A stretch of 64,000 nt of DNA, taken from NCBI GenBank assembly GCA_016180645.1, contig JACPAV010000013.1, forward strand, positions 1 through 64,000, in the 5' to 3' direction. Shown piece by piece: positions 32,836 to 40,161 of the stretch; positions within the stretch are counted from its first letter, which is position 1, and the number at the start of each line of letters is the position of its first letter. Under the pieces are notes generated by a model, which did no database searches, was not told the origin of the DNA, and was given only the letters and a program-made list of their open reading frames with translations. Position numbers and translations under genes: made by a program. This DNA is from Nitrospirota bacterium (GTDB lineage: Bacteria; JACPQY01).

Positions 32836-34296
32836 CTACGCGTTCCAGCGGCCGAGGGCGTCGTACGCCGCGTACTTGTACGCGTCGCAGAGTGTCGGGT
32901 AGTTGAACACGGAGGCGATGAAGAAATCGACGGTCCCTTGGAACATCAGGCAGGAGACGCCGACGTGCACGACCTCGGCCGCGTTCTCGCCCAGGATGTG
33001 AACGCCGAGGAGCTTGCGGGAGTCCCGGTCGAAGATCAGCTTGAGGAATCCGTCCGTCCCGGCGATCTGGCCCCTGGGGTTGTTGCTGAATGCGACGCGA
33101 CCCGTGACCGGCGCCCGGCCCTTCTTCCCTGCCTCTTCTTCCGACAGGCCGGCGCACGAGACCTCGGGAATGGTGTAGATGCCATAGGGGAGGACGGGGG
33201 AGACGCGGTCCTTGTACTTCAAGTCAAAGGCGTGGCACATGGCCACGCGCCCTTGTTCCATGGACGTGGACGCGAGGGCGGGGAAGCCGATGACGTCTCC
33301 GGCGGCGTAGATGTGAGGAACGGTCGTCTGGAAATGTTCATTCACGGCGAGCTGCCCTCTCGAATCGGCCCGGATGCCGAGCTTATCCAGCCCGAGTTCG
33401 TGCGTAACGCCGGACCGTCCGGCGGCGAACAGAAGTTTGTCGGAGGCGATGGACCGTCCGTCTTCAAGGGTGGTGACAACGCCGCGGGCCGGGTCGCGCC
33501 CAACACTCTTGACCTTCGCGTTGAAGACGATGTCGATGTGGAGGCGTTGCTTCATGCTTTCACTCAGGCCGTTAGCCACATCTCCGTCGAGAAACGGCAG
33601 GAGCCGATCCCGGCCGTCCACAAGGGTCACGTGGGCGCCGAGCGCGGCGAAGAGGCAGGCGTACTCGCACCCGATCACGCCCCCGCCGATCACGGTCAGG
33701 CTTTTCGGTATGGCGTCGAGCTGGAGAATCGTATCGCTGTCGTAGATGTGGGTGTCGTCGAACGCGATATTGTCCGGGCGGTGAGGGCGGGAGCCGGTGG
33801 CGATCAGGATGACGTCGCCTCGAATCGCTCGTCCGCCGCGCTCCCTCGGTGATCCGGCCATCCTGGCCGGTATCGAAGGTTGGGAGTACGGCGAAGCGTC
33901 CTGCCCGCCGTTGATTTCGGACACGCGCAGGGTGTGGGCGTCCTCGAACACCGCCGCCCCGGCCACGCGCTCGATCTTGTGGCGTGCGATGTTACGGTCG
34001 ATCTGCTCGCGCTGCACGCGCTGGATCTCGTCCTTTCGATGCATGAGGTCCTGCACCGTTACGCCGTCCTTGATCTTCCAGTCGACGTGATAGATCTCCC
34101 GCGCCTTCAGCCCCGAGAAAAAAATCGCGCTTTCGCGGAGAGTCTTGCTGGGGAGCGTGCCCGTATTGACACAGGCGCCGCCGAAATACGGCTCCTTCTC
34201 GATGATCGCAACTTTCTTTCCGAAATAGGCGGCCTGGGCGGCTCCCTTCTCCCCGGCCGGCCCGCCACCGATGACAACCAGATCAAAAGAATCCAC
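32836..34296 (-). CDS. sthA: SthA-like soluble pyridine nucleotide transhydrogenase
   Basis: A 486-residue FAD-dependent flavoprotein that would transfer hydride between NADPH and NAD. FAD binding is VVIGGGPAGEKGAAQAAYFGK. The 'redox' site reads GGACVNTGTLPSKTLRE: the second Cys of lipoamide dehydrogenase (GGTCLNVGCIPSK) is replaced by Thr, as in SthA. The NAD(P) site is TVIGGGVIGCEYACLFAALG, and the C-terminal dimerisation domain is complete. Residues ~129-157 (GGQDASPYSQPSIPARMAGS and following) are a translated R5 repeat inserted before RGDVILIATGSRP; they are unlike the family and probably form a surface loop. Confidence 0.87.
   Translation of the reverse strand: MDSFDLVVIGGGPAGEKGAAQAAYFGKKVAIIEKEPYFGGACVNTGTLPSKTLRESAIFFSGLKAREIYHVDWKIKDGVTVQDLMHRKDEIQRVQREQIDRNIARHKIERVAGAAVFEDAHTLRVSEINGGQDASPYSQPSIPARMAGSPRERGGRAIRGDVILIATGSRPHRPDNIAFDDTHIYDSDTILQLDAIPKSLTVIGGGVIGCEYACLFAALGAHVTLVDGRDRLLPFLDGDVANGLSESMKQRLHIDIVFNAKVKSVGRDPARGVVTTLEDGRSIASDKLLFAAGRSGVTHELGLDKLGIRADSRGQLAVNEHFQTTVPHIYAAGDVIGFPALASTSMEQGRVAMCHAFDLKYKDRVSPVLPYGIYTIPEVSCAGLSEEEAGKKGRAPVTGRVAFSNNPRGQIAGTDGFLKLIFDRDSRKLLGVHILGENAAEVVHVGVSCLMFQGTVDFFIASVFNYPTLCDAYKYAAYDALGRWNA
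33829..33911 (+). repeat. R5 repeat, copy b, inside sthA
   Basis: GTGATCCGGCCATCCTGGCC, GGTATCGAAGGTTGGGAGTA and CGGCGAAGCGTCCTGCCCGCC match the copy at 30509-30590 with few changes. It is read in frame through sthA. Confidence 0.88.
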
Positions 34297-34337
34297 GTGT
34301 GCGATTCTGGATGGCCCAAATCATGAAGTCAACTTCC

Positions 34338-34490
34338 ATCGAGGCCATGTTCCATGCCGCACCATCCTGGGCGCGGCGACATACGTGGCCCAGGAGGGCC
34401 TGGTACTGCGAGTGGAGGCAGCGCCAGGACGGCGCTGCACATGACCGCTGTATCATGGCCCCGTACCCTCCATGGCACGGGGTTCGGCAT
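34338..34490 (+). repeat. R2 composite repeat in the 34297-34619 gap
   Basis: Contains CATCGAGGCCATGTTCCATG, CCGCACCATCCTGGGCGCGG, GGCAGCGCCAGGACGGCGCTGC and CATGGCCCCGTACCCTCCAT. It occupies about half of the gap between the divergent sthA and secreted-protein genes. The remaining part (34491-34619) shows no gene or clear promoter. Confidence 0.65.
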
Positions 34491-34619
34491 CGGCTCCGGT
34501 GCTGTCAGATTTGATACTGTGGCGGAGGCGAACCGTCTACCGGCATCCTGTCTGAATTATTTTGTAATTTCAGGTAAGTCTCTTGCGGGCTTGGCCTCGG
34601 AGTTGCGCGTTAGCGGCGC

Positions 34620-35996
34620 GTGACGCCCCAAATCGCTCTCGTATTGATCAGTGCCGTCAACCCTTTTGCGGGGACGACCGGGCTTGGGGCGGCGGACTAC
34701 CTCAACCCTGCCTTGACCATTTCCGAGGAAATCCAGGATCGCCATCTCCCGACCGACACGGTGGCCGATCCGATTTTCGACTCCCCGGAGGGCTGGACGA
34801 TTACCGGGTATCGCCGATTTGCCGACTCCGCGATCTGGTCTGGCCACGCCCTGGCAGCGGAAGCGTATCGATATGCCGTCACGAAGAGTCCCGAAGCAAA
34901 GGCGAACGTCACGAGGATCCTCCATGGCGTGACGCGGCTCATTCACGTTTCCGGAAAGCCCGGCCTGCTCGCGCGATTCGCCTGGCCGGTCGGGGACGCC
35001 GCGATGACCGAGAATGTGAAGCGGGAAGAGGGGGACCCGATCTTCACCGGGAGCTTTGAAGGCCAATCCTACAACTGGCTCGACAACGTGAGCCGCGATC
35101 AATACTCCGGCGTGATGTTCGGCCTCGGTGTGGCGTACGAACTTCTGGACGACCCGGCCATGAAAGACGAAATCCGAAAGGACGCCTCCGCCGTGGTGGA
35201 TTTCCTTTCGAGCAATTTGTGGAACGTCGTTCATCCGGACGGCCATATCAGCACGACGTTCATCGGCCGGAACGATCAGATCCTCTCGTTTCTCCAAGTA
35301 GGGAAGCTCGTGGACACGGCGCGATTCGGGAAGTCTTATAACACGCAGGCGGCGCTCTGGTCGGGCACGGTCGAAACGCCGATCGTCTTCGAGCTGATCG
35401 ACAAGCACAAGTCGTACTACAAGTTCAACCTCGACCACATCAATCTCTTCAACTTGACGCGCCTGGAAAAAGATTCGGGGCTCCGTGGAAAGTATCTCAG
35501 TGCGTTCATGAAGCTGCGTGACGGTCTCCGTGATCATCCGAATGCTCACTTCCTTGCGATGGAAATGGGTGTCACCGGGAACACGGCGTACTCCGACTCC
35601 ATTCGCGGCTATCTGGGTGAGTGGCTGGAAAGGCCGCGGCGCGATGTATGGGTGCAGAACAGCGCGCGAACAGACCTAGCCATTTCGGGTGGACGCGCCG
35701 TGGATCCGCTGCCCGTACCCGAGCAGTGCACCACCGATTTCCTCTGGCAACGCAGCCCAACCATCCTCGATTGCGGCGGCGACGGCCGCGTGGAGGGTCC
35801 GGGCCTCGACTACACCCTCCCGTACTGGATGACGCGGTACTACACGGAGAAGACTTCTTCGTCACCTCCTCCTCCGGCCGGTGACGGGAACGCCGGTGGC
35901 TGCGTACACTTTCCAGGCTCCAACGGTTCGTTCAGCGAGCTGCTCGTATTAGTGCTCGTGGCATTCTCCTTCCTTCTGAGAACTCGAATCGCCTGA
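34620..35996 (+). CDS. secreted protein of unknown function with C-terminal sorting-like tail
   Basis: A 458-residue protein I do not recognise. The first ~22 residues (ALVLISAVNPFAGTTGLGA) are a weak signal peptide. Residues ~60-340 are rich in helices with Trp/Tyr/His/Asp clusters (WSGHALAAEAYRYAV, SYNWLDNVSRDQYSGVMFGLG, YKFNLDHINLFNL), reminiscent of alpha/alpha-barrel carbohydrate-active proteins. The end has SSSPPPPAGDG, GGCVHFPGSNGS, a hydrophobic helix (ELLVLVLVAFSFLL) and RTR: a short-Cys, TM, Arg layout like MYXO-CTERM/PEP-CTERM-type surface-sorting tails. GTG 34620 is the first start after an in-frame stop. Confidence 0.65.
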   Translation: MTPQIALVLISAVNPFAGTTGLGAADYLNPALTISEEIQDRHLPTDTVADPIFDSPEGWTITGYRRFADSAIWSGHALAAEAYRYAVTKSPEAKANVTRILHGVTRLIHVSGKPGLLARFAWPVGDAAMTENVKREEGDPIFTGSFEGQSYNWLDNVSRDQYSGVMFGLGVAYELLDDPAMKDEIRKDASAVVDFLSSNLWNVVHPDGHISTTFIGRNDQILSFLQVGKLVDTARFGKSYNTQAALWSGTVETPIVFELIDKHKSYYKFNLDHINLFNLTRLEKDSGLRGKYLSAFMKLRDGLRDHPNAHFLAMEMGVTGNTAYSDSIRGYLGEWLERPRRDVWVQNSARTDLAISGGRAVDPLPVPEQCTTDFLWQRSPTILDCGGDGRVEGPGLDYTLPYWMTRYYTEKTSSSPPPPAGDGNAGGCVHFPGSNGSFSELLVLVLVAFSFLLRTRIA

Positions 35997-36046
35997 CCCT
36001 CGGTTCTCCCCTTGCCAACCGCCAACGGCCTGCGCATGATGGGGGC

Positions 36047-37234
36047 GTGATCGGATACCTGAGAAGTCCCCAACGGTTCGCGTGGGTCGCTTCCCTGACC
36101 GTCATCCCTTCGCTGGCGGTTCTCTGCGGCGGAAAGAGCGAGAAGGGTACACCCGTCACAACGGCGGGCAAGGGAAGCGGCGAATCTGCCGTGCGCGTGG
36201 AGACGCTCATCACGGGGCTGGAAATCCCTTGGGAAATCGAATTCGCTCAGGATGGACGCGCGTTCATCACCGAGAGGCCGGGGCGCGTGAAAATCTTCGA
36301 CATGGCCTTCTCGCCGCTCGCCACCCAATCCATTCCCGGTGTGAAGGCCGTCGGCGAAGGTGGACTTCTGGGCATGGCTCTCCATCCGAAGTTCGCCGAG
36401 AACCACTGGGTGTATCTCTACCTCACTTACGAGGGGCCGGACGAAAAGATATTCAATCGCGTCGTGCGGTTTGTGGAATCGGGAAACGCGCTCGAACCCG
36501 AAAGTGGAGATACGCCCAAGGTGATCTTCGATGCGATGCCCGGCAGCGGGGTCCACAACGGGGGACGCATCAAGTTCGGTCCCGATGGGAAACTGTACAT
36601 AGCGGCAGGAGACTCGGCCAGGAAGGAGCTGGCGCAGGACCTCACCTCGCTTGCGGGGAAGATTCACAGAATCAACGACGACGGCACAATTCCGGCCGAC
36701 AACCCGTTCCCCGATTCCAGTATCTGGTCGTACGGTCACCGGAACCCCCAGGGACTGACATGGGATTCGAAGGGCCGAATGTATGAGGCTGAACACGGCC
36801 CATCAGGATTCGACGGTCCCGGTGGCTACGACGAGGCCAATGCGATCCGGTCCGGCAAGAACTACGGCTGGCCGAAATACGGAGAAACGGGCAATCCGGC
36901 CCTGGTCGATCCGCTTTTCCTGTCGATCGATGCGGTGGCGCCATCTGGGTGCGTCCTGTACACCGGTGACCGAATCCCGTCATGGAAGGGCAACTTGTTC
37001 CTCGCCATGCTGAGGGGGCAACATCTCCGCCGTGTGGTTCTCGAACCCTCAGACCCCACGCGCCGCAAGTCGGATGAGATCCTTTTTAATCGCGAATTCG
37101 GCAGGCTTCGAGATATCGTCCAAGGACCGGACGGCCTCATCTACATCCTCACGAGTAACCGCGACGGCCGAGCGCAGACCCCATTTCCGACGGCCGAGGA
37201 CGACCGTCTCCTTCGGATAGGCGCCTCGGAATAG
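36047..37234 (+). CDS. PQQ-type sugar dehydrogenase lipoprotein
   Basis: A 395-residue six-bladed beta-propeller of the soluble glucose/sorbosone dehydrogenase family. It is marked by GLEIPWEIEFAQDGRAFITERPGRV, EGGLLGMALHPKF, HNGGRIKFGPDGKLYIAAGD, GHRNPQGLTWD, YEAEHGPSGFDGPG and LRDIVQGPDGLIYILTSN. These hold the PQQ- and Ca-binding positions, including the catalytic His. The signal peptide ends in LAVLCGG, so it is a lipoprotein. The start is GTG 36047. No PQQ biosynthesis genes lie in the window, so cofactor use is inferred from family only. Confidence 0.85.
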   Translation: MIGYLRSPQRFAWVASLTVIPSLAVLCGGKSEKGTPVTTAGKGSGESAVRVETLITGLEIPWEIEFAQDGRAFITERPGRVKIFDMAFSPLATQSIPGVKAVGEGGLLGMALHPKFAENHWVYLYLTYEGPDEKIFNRVVRFVESGNALEPESGDTPKVIFDAMPGSGVHNGGRIKFGPDGKLYIAAGDSARKELAQDLTSLAGKIHRINDDGTIPADNPFPDSSIWSYGHRNPQGLTWDSKGRMYEAEHGPSGFDGPGGYDEANAIRSGKNYGWPKYGETGNPALVDPLFLSIDAVAPSGCVLYTGDRIPSWKGNLFLAMLRGQHLRRVVLEPSDPTRRKSDEILFNREFGRLRDIVQGPDGLIYILTSNRDGRAQTPFPTAEDDRLLRIGASE

Positions 37235-37281
37235 GCCCAACCCGATTGGCCCAGCCGGGCGTGATCTGCTACCATGCGAGG

Positions 37282-40158
37282 ATGAGTTGGTGGGCGCTCG
37301 CCGCGTCATGCGGCCATCCTGGCCGCGGGCTGTGGACGCGAGCACGGGGAACCGTCCTGGCCCCCGCGCTCGCCGCGTCATGCGGCCATCCTGGCCGCGG
37401 GCTGTGGACGCGAGCACGGGGAACCGTCCTGGCCCCCGCGCTCATCCTTCTTCTTCTGCCGCTCGCCATCACCGCCTGCGGCAAACTGAAGAAAGAAGAT
37501 CTCAAACGTGTGGGGATCTCCGGCCGTGTGGTGGACGGCTCCCAGGATACTCCCCTCCGGCAAGCCACCGTCAAACTCTACAAGCCGGGCGACACGCAGG
37601 ATCCCTTGGATGAGACTCAATCCGGCGAAGACGGCAAGTTCTCGTTCGCAACCGCATTCCCCGGGGAATATGAGATCGTTGCATCGGTCCAAGGCTACGC
37701 GCCGGCCACGACAACCGTCGTCGTCAATCCCGGCGAGGCCTCCGAGGTCACCGTCCGCCTTTACCTGACCTCCGACAAGTTCCCCGAGTGGTCCAGCTAC
37801 ATGACCCGGAAGCTGGCGCGAGCCTTTCTATCCGCCAACGGTGAATTCTGGATCGGCACGGAGGGCGGTCTGCTCCGCTACCCCTCCAACGGTTCCCCGA
37901 TCGCGTACACCACTTCGGAAGGCCTTCCTTCGAGCGTTGTGCTCTCGCTCGCCGCCACGGACAAGCACATCTTGATCGGGACGGACAGCGGACTCGCGCG
38001 ATTCAACATCAAGACCGAGGAATGGGACGTGCTCACGAAGGAGAAGGATGGCCTGCCGGGCAATCGCATCAATGGAATCGGAATCGATCCGAAAGACAAG
38101 CGACTTTGGGTGGTGACGGACGGGGGGGCCGGCCGCCTCGAAGGACACTACTGGACCACCTATCACGCGGGAACCTCGGCGGGCACCGCCTGTTCGTCCA
38201 ACGGCCTGCCGGACAACGATGTGCGCTCGTTCGTGTTCGATGTGGACGGGCGCGCGTGGTTCGGCACGGCCAAGGGCGTGGGCGTCTTCTCGAACAACGC
38301 GTGGTGCTGGTACTCGAAAGGGAACGCGGATTCCGGGCTGCTCGATCCTTCCGTGAACGGAATGGCAATGACAGCGGCAGGCGTGGACGGCAAGACGTGG
38401 AAATGGTTTGGGACCGATCGCGGCATCAGCACCACCGATGGCTGCAAGTGGGTATCGTACAGCAGTTTTGAACCTGCCTCGGTGGAATGGCCCCCCGTGG
38501 GGGAATCCAGGTGCACCATGGCCGAACAGCTCTGCGACACGTCCACCTTGACCTTTGGGTGCACGGTGGACGGGAGCGCATGCTTCGACGACCCGGCGCC
38601 ATGCATCGAAAAGGGAGGATATTGCAGGGCCAGTTGCCCGCTGCCGGCGCCGAGTTGCGAACTGTCCGCCTCAAAATGCAATGCGCCCCCGGCCAACTGC
38701 ACCAAACCGGCCAAGGTGTGCGACAAAACCGGGCTCGCCTGTACGTCGGACGACAGCACCTGCAAACCCGCCGGAGGGAAATGCGTGGATCAGCCCGTTA
38801 AGTGCGAAGCGATCGCCACGGGCTGCTCGCTCCCCGAACGATCGTGCCTGCAAGGGGGCGCGGCGTGCGGAGCATTGGAAGGTCAGTGCGTTACCCCCGG
38901 TGTGATGTGCACCATCCCGGATCGCGGATGTGGTCTGGCGGCCACCTCCTGCACGGGGTCGAACGGCTGCCGCGTGCCGGCTCGAGAGTGCAAATACGCC
39001 GCGGCCAGGCCGTGTGCGCAAGTGTATCTCAAAGTGGATGAGGCGAAGATGCCGACCGCGGCTGCCCTCTCGATCTACCTTCCGTCTTCCAATGAAGCCT
39101 GGGTGGGAACGCCGGCCGGACTCGTTCGTTATTCGCAGGGCACCTGGGGCCACGAGATCATCAACGTGCCGCTCGGAAAGGTCTCCGGCGTCGGAAGCGA
39201 CGGGACAAGCATAATCGTCGGACATGAAACGGGACTCAGGGCCTACACGGGAACGGAGTGGAAGGATTACCCGGCTCCAGGGGGTCCGATCAGCAGCCTG
39301 ATCCGGGACGTTCTCCTGGATGCGGATGGGGCGGTGTGGGTGGCAACGGACAAGGGCGTCAGCCGGTTCAAAGCCGGCGAATGGAAGCACTTTCGCAAGG
39401 CGGAGGGGTTGCCGGACGATGATGTTCGCTCCCTGACGCTGGACTCCGAGGGCAAACTTTGGGCGGCGACCAAGATCGGCCTCGTCAAACTGGAGGGCGA
39501 AAAGTTCGCCGGTTTGCCGGACACGTTGGTCGACGAGGATGTTCGCAAGTTGGCGGGGGATGGGAATGGCGGGCTGTGGGTGGGCACGTCCAAGGGGCTT
39601 GTCTACCTCCAAAAGACCCAGGTGAAACGGATGGGCCGCAGTGAGGGTCTGCTTGGAGAAATCGTCACCTCTCTTTTTCGCGACGGCTCCGGCGCCCTTT
39701 GGGTGGCCACCGGCCCCGCCTACGATCCGGCCTGTCTCTGCTTCAACGGCGGAGGGGTGAATCGAATCGAATCGGGTAAGATCTCCGCGGCCCAGGGTCT
39801 CAAGGCCGGTTTGGTGAACGATCTCGGGGTCGATTCGCGCGGATTGTTGTGGGCGGCCACCAGCCAGGGTTTGAGCCTCTTCGATGGAGTCAACTGGAGG
39901 TCGATCCTTCCGAATTCCGCCGACAAGACGGCGGGGCCTCTCAGCGCCAGCGTCACCGCGCTGGCCTTCGAACCGAGCGGCAAAGCATGGGTGGGAACGG
40001 ACAAAGGACTGAGTTCAACCGATGATCCCTCGGGGAAGTGGACCCATTTTGCAACGAAAGATGGACTCGGTGACGTGCGGGTGACCGCTCTCGCCGTACG
40101 CGAGAAGGAAATCTGGATCGGCACGAAGAACGGCCTTTCCGTCTACCGCCCCCAATAG
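37282..40158 (+). CDS. large lipoprotein: carboxypeptidase-regulatory-like domain, beta-propeller and Cys-rich insert
   Basis: A 958-residue lipoprotein (lipobox LAITACGK). Residues ~75-155 are a carboxypeptidase-regulatory-like beta sandwich (ISGRVVDGSQDTPLRQATVKLY). Residues ~170-390 and 590-955 are repeated propeller blades of the two-component-regulator type (NEFWIGTEGGLLRY, GRAWFGTAKGVGVF, LWAATKIGLVKLEG, WVGTDKGLSSTD). Between the halves, residues ~410-578 are an extremely Cys-rich insert with no repeat period I could fix. The signal region holds a 72-bp tandem duplication (37294-37437). No kinase or DNA-binding part follows the propeller, so it is probably a surface binding or structural protein. 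Confidence 0.78.
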   Translation: MSWWALAASCGHPGRGLWTRARGTVLAPALAASCGHPGRGLWTRARGTVLAPALILLLLPLAITACGKLKKEDLKRVGISGRVVDGSQDTPLRQATVKLYKPGDTQDPLDETQSGEDGKFSFATAFPGEYEIVASVQGYAPATTTVVVNPGEASEVTVRLYLTSDKFPEWSSYMTRKLARAFLSANGEFWIGTEGGLLRYPSNGSPIAYTTSEGLPSSVVLSLAATDKHILIGTDSGLARFNIKTEEWDVLTKEKDGLPGNRINGIGIDPKDKRLWVVTDGGAGRLEGHYWTTYHAGTSAGTACSSNGLPDNDVRSFVFDVDGRAWFGTAKGVGVFSNNAWCWYSKGNADSGLLDPSVNGMAMTAAGVDGKTWKWFGTDRGISTTDGCKWVSYSSFEPASVEWPPVGESRCTMAEQLCDTSTLTFGCTVDGSACFDDPAPCIEKGGYCRASCPLPAPSCELSASKCNAPPANCTKPAKVCDKTGLACTSDDSTCKPAGGKCVDQPVKCEAIATGCSLPERSCLQGGAACGALEGQCVTPGVMCTIPDRGCGLAATSCTGSNGCRVPARECKYAAARPCAQVYLKVDEAKMPTAAALSIYLPSSNEAWVGTPAGLVRYSQGTWGHEIINVPLGKVSGVGSDGTSIIVGHETGLRAYTGTEWKDYPAPGGPISSLIRDVLLDADGAVWVATDKGVSRFKAGEWKHFRKAEGLPDDDVRSLTLDSEGKLWAATKIGLVKLEGEKFAGLPDTLVDEDVRKLAGDGNGGLWVGTSKGLVYLQKTQVKRMGRSEGLLGEIVTSLFRDGSGALWVATGPAYDPACLCFNGGGVNRIESGKISAAQGLKAGLVNDLGVDSRGLLWAATSQGLSLFDGVNWRSILPNSADKTAGPLSASVTALAFEPSGKAWVGTDKGLSSTDDPSGKWTHFATKDGLGDVRVTALAVREKEIWIGTKNGLSVYRPQ
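37294..37437 (+). repeat. 72-bp tandem duplication in a signal-peptide coding region
   Basis: Two perfect copies starting at 37294 and 37366 (GCGCTCGCCGCGTCATGCGG...). 72 is a multiple of 3, so the N-terminus gains 24 residues (ALAASCGHPGRGLWTRARGT...). The unit carries the palindromic core CCGCGTCATGCGG/CCATCCTGG, related to R2. Confidence 0.93.
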
Positions 40159-40161
40159 CGG

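Noticed and set aside
32836-34296. Dihydrolipoamide dehydrogenase (lpdA)
   Set aside because: The second active-site Cys is missing (CVNTGTLPSK), which is the SthA pattern; no 2-oxoacid dehydrogenase genes are adjacent.
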